Assembly (NCBI RefSeq): GCF_037974355.1
Contig: NZ_CP150235.1
Coordinates: 6,696,001 to 6,760,000 of the forward strand
Direction: 5' to 3'
DNA length: 64,000 nucleotides
Source: Paenibacillus sp. FSL R5-0517
GTDB lineage: Bacteria; Bacillota; Bacilli; Paenibacillales; Paenibacillaceae
Below the pieces are notes generated by a model. That model made no database searches, was not told where the DNA came from, and saw only the letters and a program-made list of their open reading frames with translations. Below are positions 1-7,534 of this stretch, piece after piece. The position numbers and the translations under genes are program-made. The stretch's first letter is position 1. Every line of letters begins with the position of its first letter.

Positions 1-983
1 CCTTCACTGCCCTCCAGATGCTCATCCTCATCCGTCCAGAGATAACCTACAGACGAAGCGTTAAACATGGTTGGCATGCGGCCCGCACCATCGTACATCG
101 TATGCTGCGCCTCCAACTGCCAATGGGTATGTCCTGAGAAGAGAATTGCTTGCGGGTATTTAGCCAGAACCGCTTTAAGTTCCGCATCCTGATTCACACC
201 ATGCCAGCCTTGCTCTTTCATTGATCCTGCTACCGTATCCATCAGCGGCTGATGCAAAAACAGGAAGATGGGATGATCTGGTGTTGCATGTTCAGACAAT
301 TTTGCATCCAGCCACTCCAACTGTTCAACTGACATATCGCAATCCTTCGGGTGAGGTTGCTCAGTGCCCAGGAATATATAATGATATCCATCAATCCAGT
401 GATCGTGGTAAGAGCCCTTCATGCCTGTTGTCCCTCCAAAATCACTCCATCGACGCTGCCATAACCCTGCAACCGTAATGGGGTCGACTCCTGAAGAGAT
501 CGGTCGCCCATCCTGACCCTCCTGCCCCGAAGGTGCAGCAGACAACGTATAGGTCCCGCCGGATAGTTGCTCAATCAGTGCAGCTGATTCAGTAGCAGTT
601 TGTGTTGTGATCCGTTCCATATCTGCTTCTTGCTCCAACAGCTCGGCTACTTCGTCCTCATTCATCTCAAGCAAAACGATCGGCGGATCTTGCCATATCA
701 CGGCTCCAATATCATGATTACCTACCGTGTACCGGATGTCCGGCAAGCTCTCCGCATGTTGCTTCCATATGCGCTGCAACTCACGATATTCGCTCGGCAG
801 CCCCCGATCCGTCACATCACCCACATGCATAATTCCGCTGCTCCCTTGACTGAATGTAGCTATGTCGGCGAATGCTTGGTCCAGATGCCGATTATGAATA
901 TGGTCTGCCTCATCTCGCACATGTGTGTCCGTAATGACCTGGAAGCTGGCCATAGGTTGCTCCGGTGTATGTTCATTTTTCAT
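1..983 (-). CDS. Calcineurin-like metallophosphoesterase (3' end beyond window)
   Basis: The frame is open from the ATG at 983 to the left edge, so the last part of the protein is missing. I translated it from the minus strand. It shows the full metallophosphatase motif series: DTH (D19, H21), GDVTDRG, GNHD and, near the edge, SGHTHW, which bind a dinuclear metal centre and cleave phosphoesters. No signal peptide or membrane segment is visible, so it is probably cytoplasmic. The start has a GGAG with a 9-nt spacer, and the ATG shares one base with the stop of the upstream SMR gene (TGATG), which indicates translational coupling. Substrate cannot be predicted; cyclic nucleotides or general phosphodiesters are possible for this family. 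Confidence 0.9.
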   Translation of the reverse strand, partial: MKNEHTPEQPMASFQVITDTHVRDEADHIHNRHLDQAFADIATFSQGSSGIMHVGDVTDRGLPSEYRELQRIWKQHAESLPDIRYTVGNHDIGAVIWQDPPIVLLEMNEDEVAELLEQEADMERITTQTATESAALIEQLSGGTYTLSAAPSGQEGQDGRPISSGVDPITVAGLWQRRWSDFGGTTGMKGSYHDHWIDGYHYIFLGTEQPHPKDCDMSVEQLEWLDAKLSEHATPDHPIFLFLHQPLMDTVAGSMKEQGWHGVNQDAELKAVLAKYPQAILFSGHTHWQLEAQHTMYDGAGRMPTMFNASSVGYLWTDEDEHLEGSE

Positions 984-1321
984 CAAGAATCACTCCATTT
1001 CAGTCCAATAATGCCAATCAGAATAAAACCGATCCATACTATCGAATTGAGCCGCAGACGTTCACCAAAAAAGTAATGCCCTACAACGCCAATAAGCGTA
1101 ATGCCCACGCCAGACCAGATCGCATAGGCCACAGCCAGCGGCATATACTTCACTGCATAATTAAGAAACGTAAAACTTGCAGCATAACAGACAAACATCA
1201 ACACCGAAGGCCAGAACCGTGAGAACCCATCCGATACTTTTAGCAAAATGGTAGCGCTCAGCTCCAGACCAATGGCCAGCGCCAACAGTACCCAGCCCAA
1301 GTAGGCGTGACTGTTCGTCAT
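983..1321 (-). CDS. Small multidrug resistance (SMR) family transporter
   Basis: This 112-residue protein has four hydrophobic segments, the size and layout of SMR transporters (EmrE, SugE, Gdx and others). The conserved membrane glutamate is present at about E20 in the first helix, and the third segment carries the family pattern YAIWSGVG. Members work as dual-topology dimers and exchange protons for cationic compounds, or guanidinium in the Gdx subgroup; the subgroup is not resolved here. The start overlaps the end of the upstream HAD gene by 4 nt (ATGA), and its own stop overlaps the next start, so three genes form one tightly coupled operon. The ribosome binding site is weak, consistent with translation by coupling. 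Confidence 0.9.
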   Translation of the reverse strand: MTNSHAYLGWVLLALAIGLELSATILLKVSDGFSRFWPSVLMFVCYAASFTFLNYAVKYMPLAVAYAIWSGVGITLIGVVGHYFFGERLRLNSIVWIGFILIGIIGLKWSDS

Positions 1322-2088
1322 CGATTCAGCCCGCCATTCAGCAATTCATGGAAGGATTGAATCGTTCTGTCCGCCAAGCGGATTCTTCCCGTTTCTCCAA
1401 TCCCAATCCTGTATCCTGCACCAGCGCTTCGTGCCATCTCCATATCTCCGTCCGTATCTCCAATGACCACCGTATGCTGTACCGATACACCCAACCGTTC
1501 ACAAGCAAGTAGAAGCATATCTGGAAAAGGTTTCCCCCGCTCCACCAGATCGGTTCCAATCACTACGTCAAAAAAGGATTCCAGCCCCATCCACTGCAAG
1601 TGCTTGACTGCACTAGGTGTATCATCCGCCGTCACGACACCCATAACCACGCCTTCGCTACGGCACTGTTCAAGGAATTCTCGAACTCCTGGTAATGGAC
1701 GTGCCGGGCGATGCTTCTCCATCTCTTCCTCTGCTTGCGCCAAACACTCCCGAACCATCATCTTGGCTTCCGCCCAGCTTAGACCTGCACGATATCCATG
1801 CCATGTTAACACGGCGTACACTTCATCCATAGTTCCCATTGCAAGCGGCCCGCGCACGTCATATCCATTCATTCGGCCTTGGTCATCGTGGAATGTACCC
1901 CATATCCGTGGAAGTTCCTCTGTATTGATACGCAGTCCCAGGATAGCTAACTGATCTCTGAAGCGATCCAACACACAATCGGTCCAGAACCCCCACATGC
2001 GCGTAAAATCAAGTAATGTTCCGTCCTTGTCGAACAATACGGCTTCAATCGGAATTGTTAATCCTTCCACATACTTTTCATCTTGCAT
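1318..2088 (-). CDS. HAD family hydrolase (phosphoglycolate phosphatase-like)
   Basis: A 256-residue haloacid dehalogenase superfamily phosphatase. Motif I is DKDGT with nucleophile D20 and acid D22; motif II is around VVTADD; motif III is the lysine of GKPFPD; motif IV is IGDTDGDMEMA. The helical insert between motifs I and II is a C1-type cap, as in phosphoglycolate and pyrophosphate phosphatases, so it should dephosphorylate a small metabolite in the cytoplasm. The start has AAGGAG with an 8-nt spacer. It is the first gene of a coupled three-gene minus-strand operon with the SMR transporter and the metallophosphoesterase. The exact substrate cannot be told from sequence. Confidence 0.9.
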   Translation of the reverse strand: MQDEKYVEGLTIPIEAVLFDKDGTLLDFTRMWGFWTDCVLDRFRDQLAILGLRINTEELPRIWGTFHDDQGRMNGYDVRGPLAMGTMDEVYAVLTWHGYRAGLSWAEAKMMVRECLAQAEEEMEKHRPARPLPGVREFLEQCRSEGVVMGVVTADDTPSAVKHLQWMGLESFFDVVIGTDLVERGKPFPDMLLLACERLGVSVQHTVVIGDTDGDMEMARSAGAGYRIGIGETGRIRLADRTIQSFHELLNGGLNR

Positions 2089-2127
2089 CGGTTAAACTCC
2101 TTGTCTGCGATCTTGTATGAATGGAAA

Positions 2128-2154
2128 GGACGGTACAGCATGTACCGCCCTTTT
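2128..2154. terminator. Hairpin between sugar-ABC operon and HAD operon
   Basis: A 9-bp stem (one G-T pair) at 2128-2136 and 2142-2150 with a 5-nt loop. It follows the binding-protein gene on the minus strand. The T-tract is short on that side (TTTCC); the plus side has TTTT. It probably ends the ABC operon and insulates the HAD promoter. Confidence 0.45.
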
Positions 2155-2240
2155 CGCATGAGTTACTTATAGCAATACGTTTTGCTTGTTAGTCGAGCAG
2201 CTTCACGACCGAAGCACGTGGAAACCATTCATCGATACCA

Positions 2241-3614
2241 TTATTTAGTTACACGATCCAGTTCTTTCTGTGCTTTTTCCTTCGCTTCCTTCAGCGCTTG
2301 TTCGGCTGGCATATTATTGATCTGCACCTGATCAGCTGCATCTTTTAATGCATCATTGATTTTGCCACCTGTTGGATCCTGGAATGGAGCCGAGGCGTGA
2401 GCTGCCTGTTGCAATGGTACAGTGATCTGTGGATTCTCCTCACTGAACTTCATGAATTCTGGATCTTGTTGTGCCGATTGACGCACTGCAATATATCCGG
2501 TGTTCATGGACCATGAAGCTGTGTTCGAAGTTTCGGAGAAATACGTAAGCCATTTGTAGGCTGCCTGTTGTTGCTCTGGACTTGCCGCTGACGGAATACC
2601 TGCTGATATGGCACTTGCTACCGGTTTTCCTTCACCCATACCTTCCCAGCCTGGTTGTTGCATTGCAGCGACTACGCTGAAGTCCAAGTCACCTTGGTCC
2701 CCACTGGATCCGGTGTAACCTGCTGCTTTATTTTTCATCACATCATCAATCGTTTTGTACCAATACTCCCAGCCCTGGCCACCATAATGAATGCCCATAA
2801 TCCTGTCTTCGTTGATCCATTTACGGAACAGGTCCCATGTCTCGATCCATTCCGGGGAGTCAATCATGACGGTTTTGCCATCGTCGCTAATAATCTGTCC
2901 GCCCTTACCCAGCACGGCATCAATCATATTGTCGCTACCCCACATCGGTTCCCAGCCGTAGAAGGTGGTCTTGCCATTCTCTTGCTTGCTCATCTTCGCA
3001 GCTGCTTCAGCCAGCTTCTCCCATGTCGTCAAACTTGCTGGGTCGATCCCATTCTCCTTGAACGTATCCATACGGTAATACATGATCTGGGTTGTACCGT
3101 ACATTGGTAAAAAGTATTGCTTACCATCCACCTGTCCCTGGTTCAGGAATGTCTGAATGAAGTCGTCTTTCCTAAAATTCGGATCAGCAGCAATCATCTC
3201 ATCCATGGGCGCATAATATCCTTTACGTGCCCAGTCTATATTGGAGCTAAGTACCGCGGCGGGAACATTCTTGGAAGCAATCGCTGCTTGCAGCTTCTGT
3301 TCCGTCTCCGTGTAATCTGCCTGTACAATTCCCTTCACAACGACTTCGTTCTGTGAGGCGTTGAACGCATCAATCGTCTTTTTCATGTTATCGCCCAGAT
3401 TACCACCCAGACCATACCAGAACTCGATCTCAACCGGATCTTTTGCCTGAACTTCGGTTCCACTGGCAGCAGCCGTCGTGCCCGATTCTGCGGGTGCTTG
3501 TGTTCCACAAGCGGTCAGTAGAGCAAAGCTGGTCGCGAGTACCAGCGACATGCCACCCTTCCAGTTCAACCTCAATCTCTTTTTCCATGTCATGCTTGCT
3601 TGACTCCAGTTCAT
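2241..3614 (-). CDS. Sugar ABC transporter substrate-binding lipoprotein (family 1)
   Basis: The best start is the ATG at 3614, with GGGAGG 7 nt upstream, giving 457 residues; an in-frame ATG at 3653 lacks such a site. The N-terminus has basic residues, a hydrophobic stretch and a lipobox LLTAC with the lipidated cysteine at C36, so it should be anchored to the outer face of the membrane. The body resembles family-1 solute-binding proteins of CUT1 carbohydrate importers. It lies downstream of two permease genes in the same direction. No ATPase gene is present, so it presumably uses a shared MsmX-type ATPase encoded elsewhere. The 280-bp gap to the permease gene holds a dispersed repeat. The sugar cannot be predicted. 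Confidence 0.9.
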   Translation of the reverse strand: MNWSQASMTWKKRLRLNWKGGMSLVLATSFALLTACGTQAPAESGTTAAASGTEVQAKDPVEIEFWYGLGGNLGDNMKKTIDAFNASQNEVVVKGIVQADYTETEQKLQAAIASKNVPAAVLSSNIDWARKGYYAPMDEMIAADPNFRKDDFIQTFLNQGQVDGKQYFLPMYGTTQIMYYRMDTFKENGIDPASLTTWEKLAEAAAKMSKQENGKTTFYGWEPMWGSDNMIDAVLGKGGQIISDDGKTVMIDSPEWIETWDLFRKWINEDRIMGIHYGGQGWEYWYKTIDDVMKNKAAGYTGSSGDQGDLDFSVVAAMQQPGWEGMGEGKPVASAISAGIPSAASPEQQQAAYKWLTYFSETSNTASWSMNTGYIAVRQSAQQDPEFMKFSEENPQITVPLQQAAHASAPFQDPTGGKINDALKDAADQVQINNMPAEQALKEAKEKAQKELDRVTK

Positions 3615-3651
3615 TGTCGTTCCTCCCGTTTTAGGTGAAATGGTAGTTTGC

Positions 3652-3877
3652 ATAAATTGAACTAAAGAATATTTACACTAGCCACTCCAATGACAGAACA
3701 ACCCTCCGATCGCTGTTATCCCCAGATTTTTTTGATTCCTTTTTATAAAGGTAAAATCCGGGGATAAGCGTATGCTTCCGATGTAGCTTTCTTGCAGAAA
3801 GCTTTTAGGCGAGCGCTTCGCTTCTTCAGATTATTTCTGTCCTCTCCGTTTTGTCTAAATGTTTATTTCAATTTATA
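3652..3877. repeat. Dispersed structured repeat, copy 1
   Basis: An imperfect copy of this roughly 220-bp segment is present at 21692-21912. Both have degenerate terminal inverted repeats (here near AAATTGAA at both ends), an inner closing stem GACAGAA/TTCTGTC, and a strong central stem TTATCCCC-N-GATTTT/AAAATC-N-GGGGATAA (3717-3756). The variable stem position is T-G in the minus transcript here and G-T in copy 2, so pairing is kept on the minus strand. No transposase is encoded. It lies inside the ABC operon between permease and binding-protein genes, so it would be transcribed as an intercistronic structure. It resembles a MITE-like or REP-like element. Confidence 0.75.
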
Positions 3878-3894
3878 TAGTAAGGTAGTTAATA

Positions 3895-4800
3895 TCAGTT
3901 CTTGTTCACACCTGCCGTGATATTCACGCTCTGCATGATGGTCTTCTGGGTGAACAGGAAGAGAATAAGTAGGGGTGCAATCGTGAAGGCACTCGCAGCC
4001 ATAATCTGTGGCCAAGCAAGTCCGTATGCCCCGCCTTCTACAAAGAAACTGCGTAGACCCGCCGATACCAGCTGCAAGTCAGGGTCTTTGGTGATGAGCA
4101 TAGGCCAGAAATAGTTGTTGTACTGTTCAATAAACGTAATCAGTACCATCACGGCGAAGCTTGAGCGAACAAGCGGCGTGATAATGGTCCAGAGAATCCG
4201 GAAGTGGGACGCACCGTCGAGCTGTCCAGCTTCCACCAATTCGTGAGATACCTGCATGAACGCCTGCCGGATCAGGAAGATCGAGAACACGCTGACACAG
4301 TTGGATACAATCAAGCCCGTGTAGGAATCTAGCAGATTAAGTTCGCTAAGCACCAGGTAACTAGGCAGATACACGGCTGTACTTGGTATCATATAACCCA
4401 CCAGAATCAGGGATGTCAGTACACCTTTGAGACGGAATTTCATATGTGTCAGGGCGTACGCCATCATACTGGAGTTGACGATCTGAAATAGACAGATGGC
4501 TAAGGCTACCCCGGTACTGTTCAGGATGTAACGGGCAAAGGGTGCCGCATTCCAGGCGTCCACATAATTGCTCCATAGGAACGTTTCCGGCCAGAAGGTC
4601 GGCGGGAACTGCCAGATCTCATCATTGGTTTTGAATCCGCTAATGACCATCCAATAGAAGGGAAAGGCTGTACCCAGCGCGATAACGGCCAACAGCAGAT
4701 AGCGGATCATTTTACTTATTTTAAAATTCGGTTGTGACACGTTCTGCAACTCCTTGCGCTTCATCCGTTTAGACTTTTTGTTAGGCAATGTCATTGTCAT
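3895..4800 (-). CDS. ABC sugar transporter permease, MalG/UgpE type
   Basis: A 301-residue inner-membrane protein with about six transmembrane segments after a basic N-terminal extension of some 30 residues. The cytoplasmic EAA loop that docks the ATPase is visible as EAGQLDGASHFRILW. The conserved FPFYWMVISGFK segment is typical of the MalG side of CUT1 transporters. The ATG shares one base with the stop of the upstream permease (TAATG), indicating translational coupling; a second ATG two codons in is an alternative start. Together with the upstream permease it should form the heterodimeric channel for the sugar delivered by the lipoprotein encoded downstream. Confidence 0.92.
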   Translation of the reverse strand: MTMTLPNKKSKRMKRKELQNVSQPNFKISKMIRYLLLAVIALGTAFPFYWMVISGFKTNDEIWQFPPTFWPETFLWSNYVDAWNAAPFARYILNSTGVALAICLFQIVNSSMMAYALTHMKFRLKGVLTSLILVGYMIPSTAVYLPSYLVLSELNLLDSYTGLIVSNCVSVFSIFLIRQAFMQVSHELVEAGQLDGASHFRILWTIITPLVRSSFAVMVLITFIEQYNNYFWPMLITKDPDLQLVSAGLRSFFVEGGAYGLAWPQIMAASAFTIAPLLILFLFTQKTIMQSVNITAGVNKN

Positions 4801-5675
4801 TAGTAGTGCACCAGACGTCTGCCAAGCAGGAAGGATACACCCGACAGCAACACACAGATCAGAATAATCACAACGGCGATGGACGAAGCTTCACCCACAT
4901 TAAAAGATTCGAATGCTGACTGGTAATACATGTACAGCAACGTTCTCGTTGATCCTGCCGGTCCACCTTGCGTCATGACATTAATCTGGTCATAGGCTTG
5001 CAGGGACTGGATGGTAAGAATAATCGAGAGAAAAAATGTCGTTGGTGAGATCAGCGGCAACGTGATACTTCTGAACTTATCCCAACCGTTGGCCCCATCG
5101 ATTGAAGCTGCTTCGAGCAGATCAGATGGTAGATTGCGTAGTGCAACCAGATAAAATACCATCGCCCACCCAATCGATTTCCAGAGCGTAACGATCAGGA
5201 CGGCAACCAGTGCCCAGTCCGCGTCACGCAACCAGCCGATCGGAGATACACCGGCCCAGCCCAGCATGAGATTGGCCAGTCCCACTTCGGGCTCGAAGAT
5301 CCAGGACCACGCAATGGACACCGCAACTGTCGGGGTAACCCATGGTGAGAAGAGTAAGGTTCGGAAGATGCCGGATGATTTGATCTTGCTATTCATGAGC
5401 ATCGCAAGCGCCAATCCACCCACAATGGTTGGGATTACACTTCCCAGTCCGAATAACAGGGTGACTTTCAGGGATCGATAGAATTCAGAGTTCGTCAGCA
5501 GATAACTGTAATTGTCCAACCCAATAAACAACTTGTCCGGGCTCATGAAGTCCCAATCGGTGAAACTGAGATACACGATATATCCCAGAGGTCCCAGCCA
5601 GAAGATCAGCAACGGGATTAGAGCTGGCAGCGTGAATAGAACCGCCTCAGACTCCCTCCATAGTTTTAAACGCAA
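4800..5675 (-). CDS. ABC sugar transporter permease, MalF/UgpA type
   Basis: A CUT1-type permease with about six transmembrane segments and the EAA loop EAASIDGANGWDKFRS. The frame can begin at a GTG at 5684, but the TAAGGAG site then directly abuts the start; a TTG at 5675 lies 8 nt downstream of it and is the better start (291 residues), so I chose the TTG. It is the first gene of the importer operon, followed by the second permease with a one-base overlap and then the binding lipoprotein. The upstream region carries a candidate -10 (TATACT, minus strand, about 5727-5732) and an inverted-repeat operator next to a divergent GbsR-like regulator. Confidence 0.9.
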   Translation of the reverse strand: MRLKLWRESEAVLFTLPALIPLLIFWLGPLGYIVYLSFTDWDFMSPDKLFIGLDNYSYLLTNSEFYRSLKVTLLFGLGSVIPTIVGGLALAMLMNSKIKSSGIFRTLLFSPWVTPTVAVSIAWSWIFEPEVGLANLMLGWAGVSPIGWLRDADWALVAVLIVTLWKSIGWAMVFYLVALRNLPSDLLEAASIDGANGWDKFRSITLPLISPTTFFLSIILTIQSLQAYDQINVMTQGGPAGSTRTLLYMYYQSAFESFNVGEASSIAVVIILICVLLSGVSFLLGRRLVHY

Positions 5676-5750
5676 ATCCCCCACTCCTTACTGTCCAATT
5701 TTTCTTTAATGATTGGGAATTTTTGAGTATAATCAGCTTTATATTTCTTC

Positions 5751-5770
5751 TGTACAAAATTTATTGTACA
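5751..5770. promoter_or_regulatory. Candidate operator, TGTACAA-N6-TTGTACA
   Basis: Two perfect 7-nt arms form a 20-nt dyad in the divergent region between the ABC operon and the GbsR-like gene. It lies 19-20 nt upstream of the minus-strand -10 candidate TATACT, so a bound protein would cover the -35 region. The adjacent regulator is the natural candidate ligand; this is inference. Confidence 0.6.
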
Positions 5771-5841
5771 CTCGTATTGAAAATTCTAATTCCGGCTTAT
5801 GTTAAAATTGGAGCAAGTCATGTAAAATATGAGGCAGCTAG

Positions 5842-5855
5842 TGGAAACGTTATCA
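5842..5855. promoter_or_regulatory. cre-like site
   Basis: TGGAAACGTTATCA fits the Bacillus cre consensus WTGNAANCGNWNNCW apart from edge bases. It lies just upstream of the ribosome binding site of the GbsR-like gene and in the shared divergent region, suggesting CcpA control of the regulator or of the sugar importer. Confidence 0.55.
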
Positions 5856-5873
5856 TAAACCAGAGGTGACATT

Positions 5874-6416
5874 GTGGGAAAAGAAACTGACGGGAAACCG
5901 AATCATCCTTCGTTACCTGATCGGCATGCGCTGAGGGAGAGAGTCATTGAGGCCATCGCCAATACGATGGATCTGTATGGGGTGAATCATACGTTTGGCA
6001 AATTATACGGCATTATGTATTTCGAAGATCGACCGATGACACTTGAAGAGATGAAGACCTCGATGAATATGAGTAAGAGCAACATGAGCTATGCGGTTCG
6101 GTCACTTACGGAGTCACAGATGATCTATAAACTGGAGGAGAAGAAAGAACGTCAGGATCAGTATGTGGCTGAGACCGACTTTTATCGTACATTTCAAAAT
6201 TTCTTCGGGTCCAAGCTCCAACGGGAAGTGGATGTGATGTTAGAAGGCATTCGTGAGGTCATTCCGGACCTGTCGGCAATGATTCTTTCGGAGCATACCT
6301 CTTCTGAAGATCGAGATGATGCCCTGCGTGATCTGCACAAACTCCAACACGCAGAGCAATATTACGTCTGGTTACAAGGATTCGTGGATCAGCTGCGGGA
6401 CGGTAAGTTTTACTAG
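5874..6416 (+). CDS. GbsR/MarR-like transcriptional regulator
   Basis: A 180-residue protein beginning at GTG with GAGGTG 5 nt upstream. Residues around 20-100 form a winged helix; the stretch with NHTFGKLYGIMYF and EEMKTSMNMSKSNMSYAVRSL is characteristic of the GbsR/CudC/OpcR family. Known members control glycine betaine or choline genes by effector binding. Here the neighbour is a CUT1 sugar importer instead, transcribed divergently with a perfect inverted repeat between, so a role as repressor of that importer is likelier from context. The C-terminal third is helical and may mediate dimerisation. A terminator follows at 6503-6537. Confidence 0.85.
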   Translation: MGKETDGKPNHPSLPDRHALRERVIEAIANTMDLYGVNHTFGKLYGIMYFEDRPMTLEEMKTSMNMSKSNMSYAVRSLTESQMIYKLEEKKERQDQYVAETDFYRTFQNFFGSKLQREVDVMLEGIREVIPDLSAMILSEHTSSEDRDDALRDLHKLQHAEQYYVWLQGFVDQLRDGKFY

Positions 6417-6502
6417 AGTTCTCCTCGGAAAAACAAATAATGTGCAGTAATCGCATTAATGAGATGCACTTAAAGACAAGATAGGAATAAGAAGTCATTC
6501 CA

Positions 6503-6537
6503 AAACGGTATGGACACGAGCCCTATGCCGTTTTTTT
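6503..6537 (+). terminator. Intrinsic terminator of GbsR-like gene
   Basis: A stem AACGGTAT/ATGCCGTT (one G-T pair) is followed by seven T residues on the plus strand. Confidence 0.8.
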
Positions 6538-6673
6538 GATACAAGCAATGCAAAAACAACGGACTAACGATTACATCACCAACTATATTGGGGCAATCGG
6601 TAACACAAAATGGGCTAATGCATAGACTGGGACTAAATAAAAACCAGATTCTTATGTATTGGAGATGTGAACA

Positions 6674-7393
6674 TTGAGTAATCCAAAAAATAAGGTTAAG
6701 ACCCAGCAAATTCCCATGAAAAAACTTTCTCCCGTAAGCATTATATCTGAACTCCCACCTGTCCGCGGTAACGCAAGGACTTCCTCCTCGAATCCCAACC
6801 CCACCCATAATGAAAAGGACACATCCTCGGCTATTAATGAATGCGTAGATCGCGCTTTTCGTATTCCGATTTTTTTGAGTACAACCAACACGGTAAATGA
6901 CCTACAAGGACAATTTCTGAACCGTCTTATTGCAGAAATTGAAGATGCATTACTCTTCCCACGCACATTGCCCGTAAGTGAACAATATCCGGAAAATATC
7001 CTGACAAATATCCGCCGCTTGGTTTTTTCAAGCTATGGCTTGCTCGCAATCAACTTCCAACGATTTTTTGTTCAAATTCTTCAATCCAATGTGGGTGGTC
7101 CACCAACGAGCACGCCATTCTGGGAAGGTTCTACTTTTTCTCAAATCGAACCTGCCATGGCTTTTCAATTCGGAATTCCCATCTTATTAGTTAGAGAGAC
7201 GGGAACGGATGTCAGTAATGGAATCTGGGCTGGGGGCATCACACCACTCAACATATTTGTTGATTGGGACTCCGAGAATCAATCCGTTGAGGAATTCTTT
7301 AACAGTGTTCAATGGAGAGAGGTCTTTGCATATTGGGCTGCTGAAGTTAGGGGTAACTATTTGCTCCGAACAGAACCCATGTTCAATAATTAA
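6674..7393 (+). CDS. Unassigned 239-residue protein, possible TIR/deoxyribosyltransferase-like fold
   Basis: The start is TTG with GGAG 9 nt upstream; the first downstream ATG has no site. Residues 1-50 are polar and low-complexity. From about residue 60 alternating hydrophobic strands and helices appear: AFRIPIFLSTTNTVN, LLFPRTLPVSEQYPENILTNI, LVFSSYGLLAINFQR, SQIEPAMAFQFGIPILLVRE and PLNIFVDWDS. A small hydrophobic strand, an invariant-looking S-x-x-G, and a glutamate in a xxIEPAMAFxxGIP motif recall Rossmann-like nucleotide-processing folds such as nucleoside 2-deoxyribosyltransferases or TIR-like effectors. I do not recognise an exact family. It stands alone between two terminators, so it is a single-gene unit. 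Function unknown. Confidence 0.7.
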   Translation: MSNPKNKVKTQQIPMKKLSPVSIISELPPVRGNARTSSSNPNPTHNEKDTSSAINECVDRAFRIPIFLSTTNTVNDLQGQFLNRLIAEIEDALLFPRTLPVSEQYPENILTNIRRLVFSSYGLLAINFQRFFVQILQSNVGGPPTSTPFWEGSTFSQIEPAMAFQFGIPILLVRETGTDVSNGIWAGGITPLNIFVDWDSENQSVEEFFNSVQWREVFAYWAAEVRGNYLLRTEPMFNN

Positions 7394-7462
7394 CATCACT
7401 CAATAAGTATGGGAGGGGCTGCTGAAGGTTTGCTCTCTCTCTTAACCTCATAGATACCAAAA

Positions 7463-7497
7463 AAAGAGCAGGTTATCTTATCGATAACCTGCTCTTT
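7463..7497. terminator. Bidirectional terminator
   Basis: A perfect 15-bp stem (7463-7477 with 7483-7497) lies between convergent genes. The minus side has seven T residues, so it chiefly ends the SLH gene; it also serves the plus-strand gene. Confidence 0.9.
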
Positions 7498-7534
7498 CCC
7501 CTTCATTCTGGGCTCTATGCTTTTGTAACAGAAA

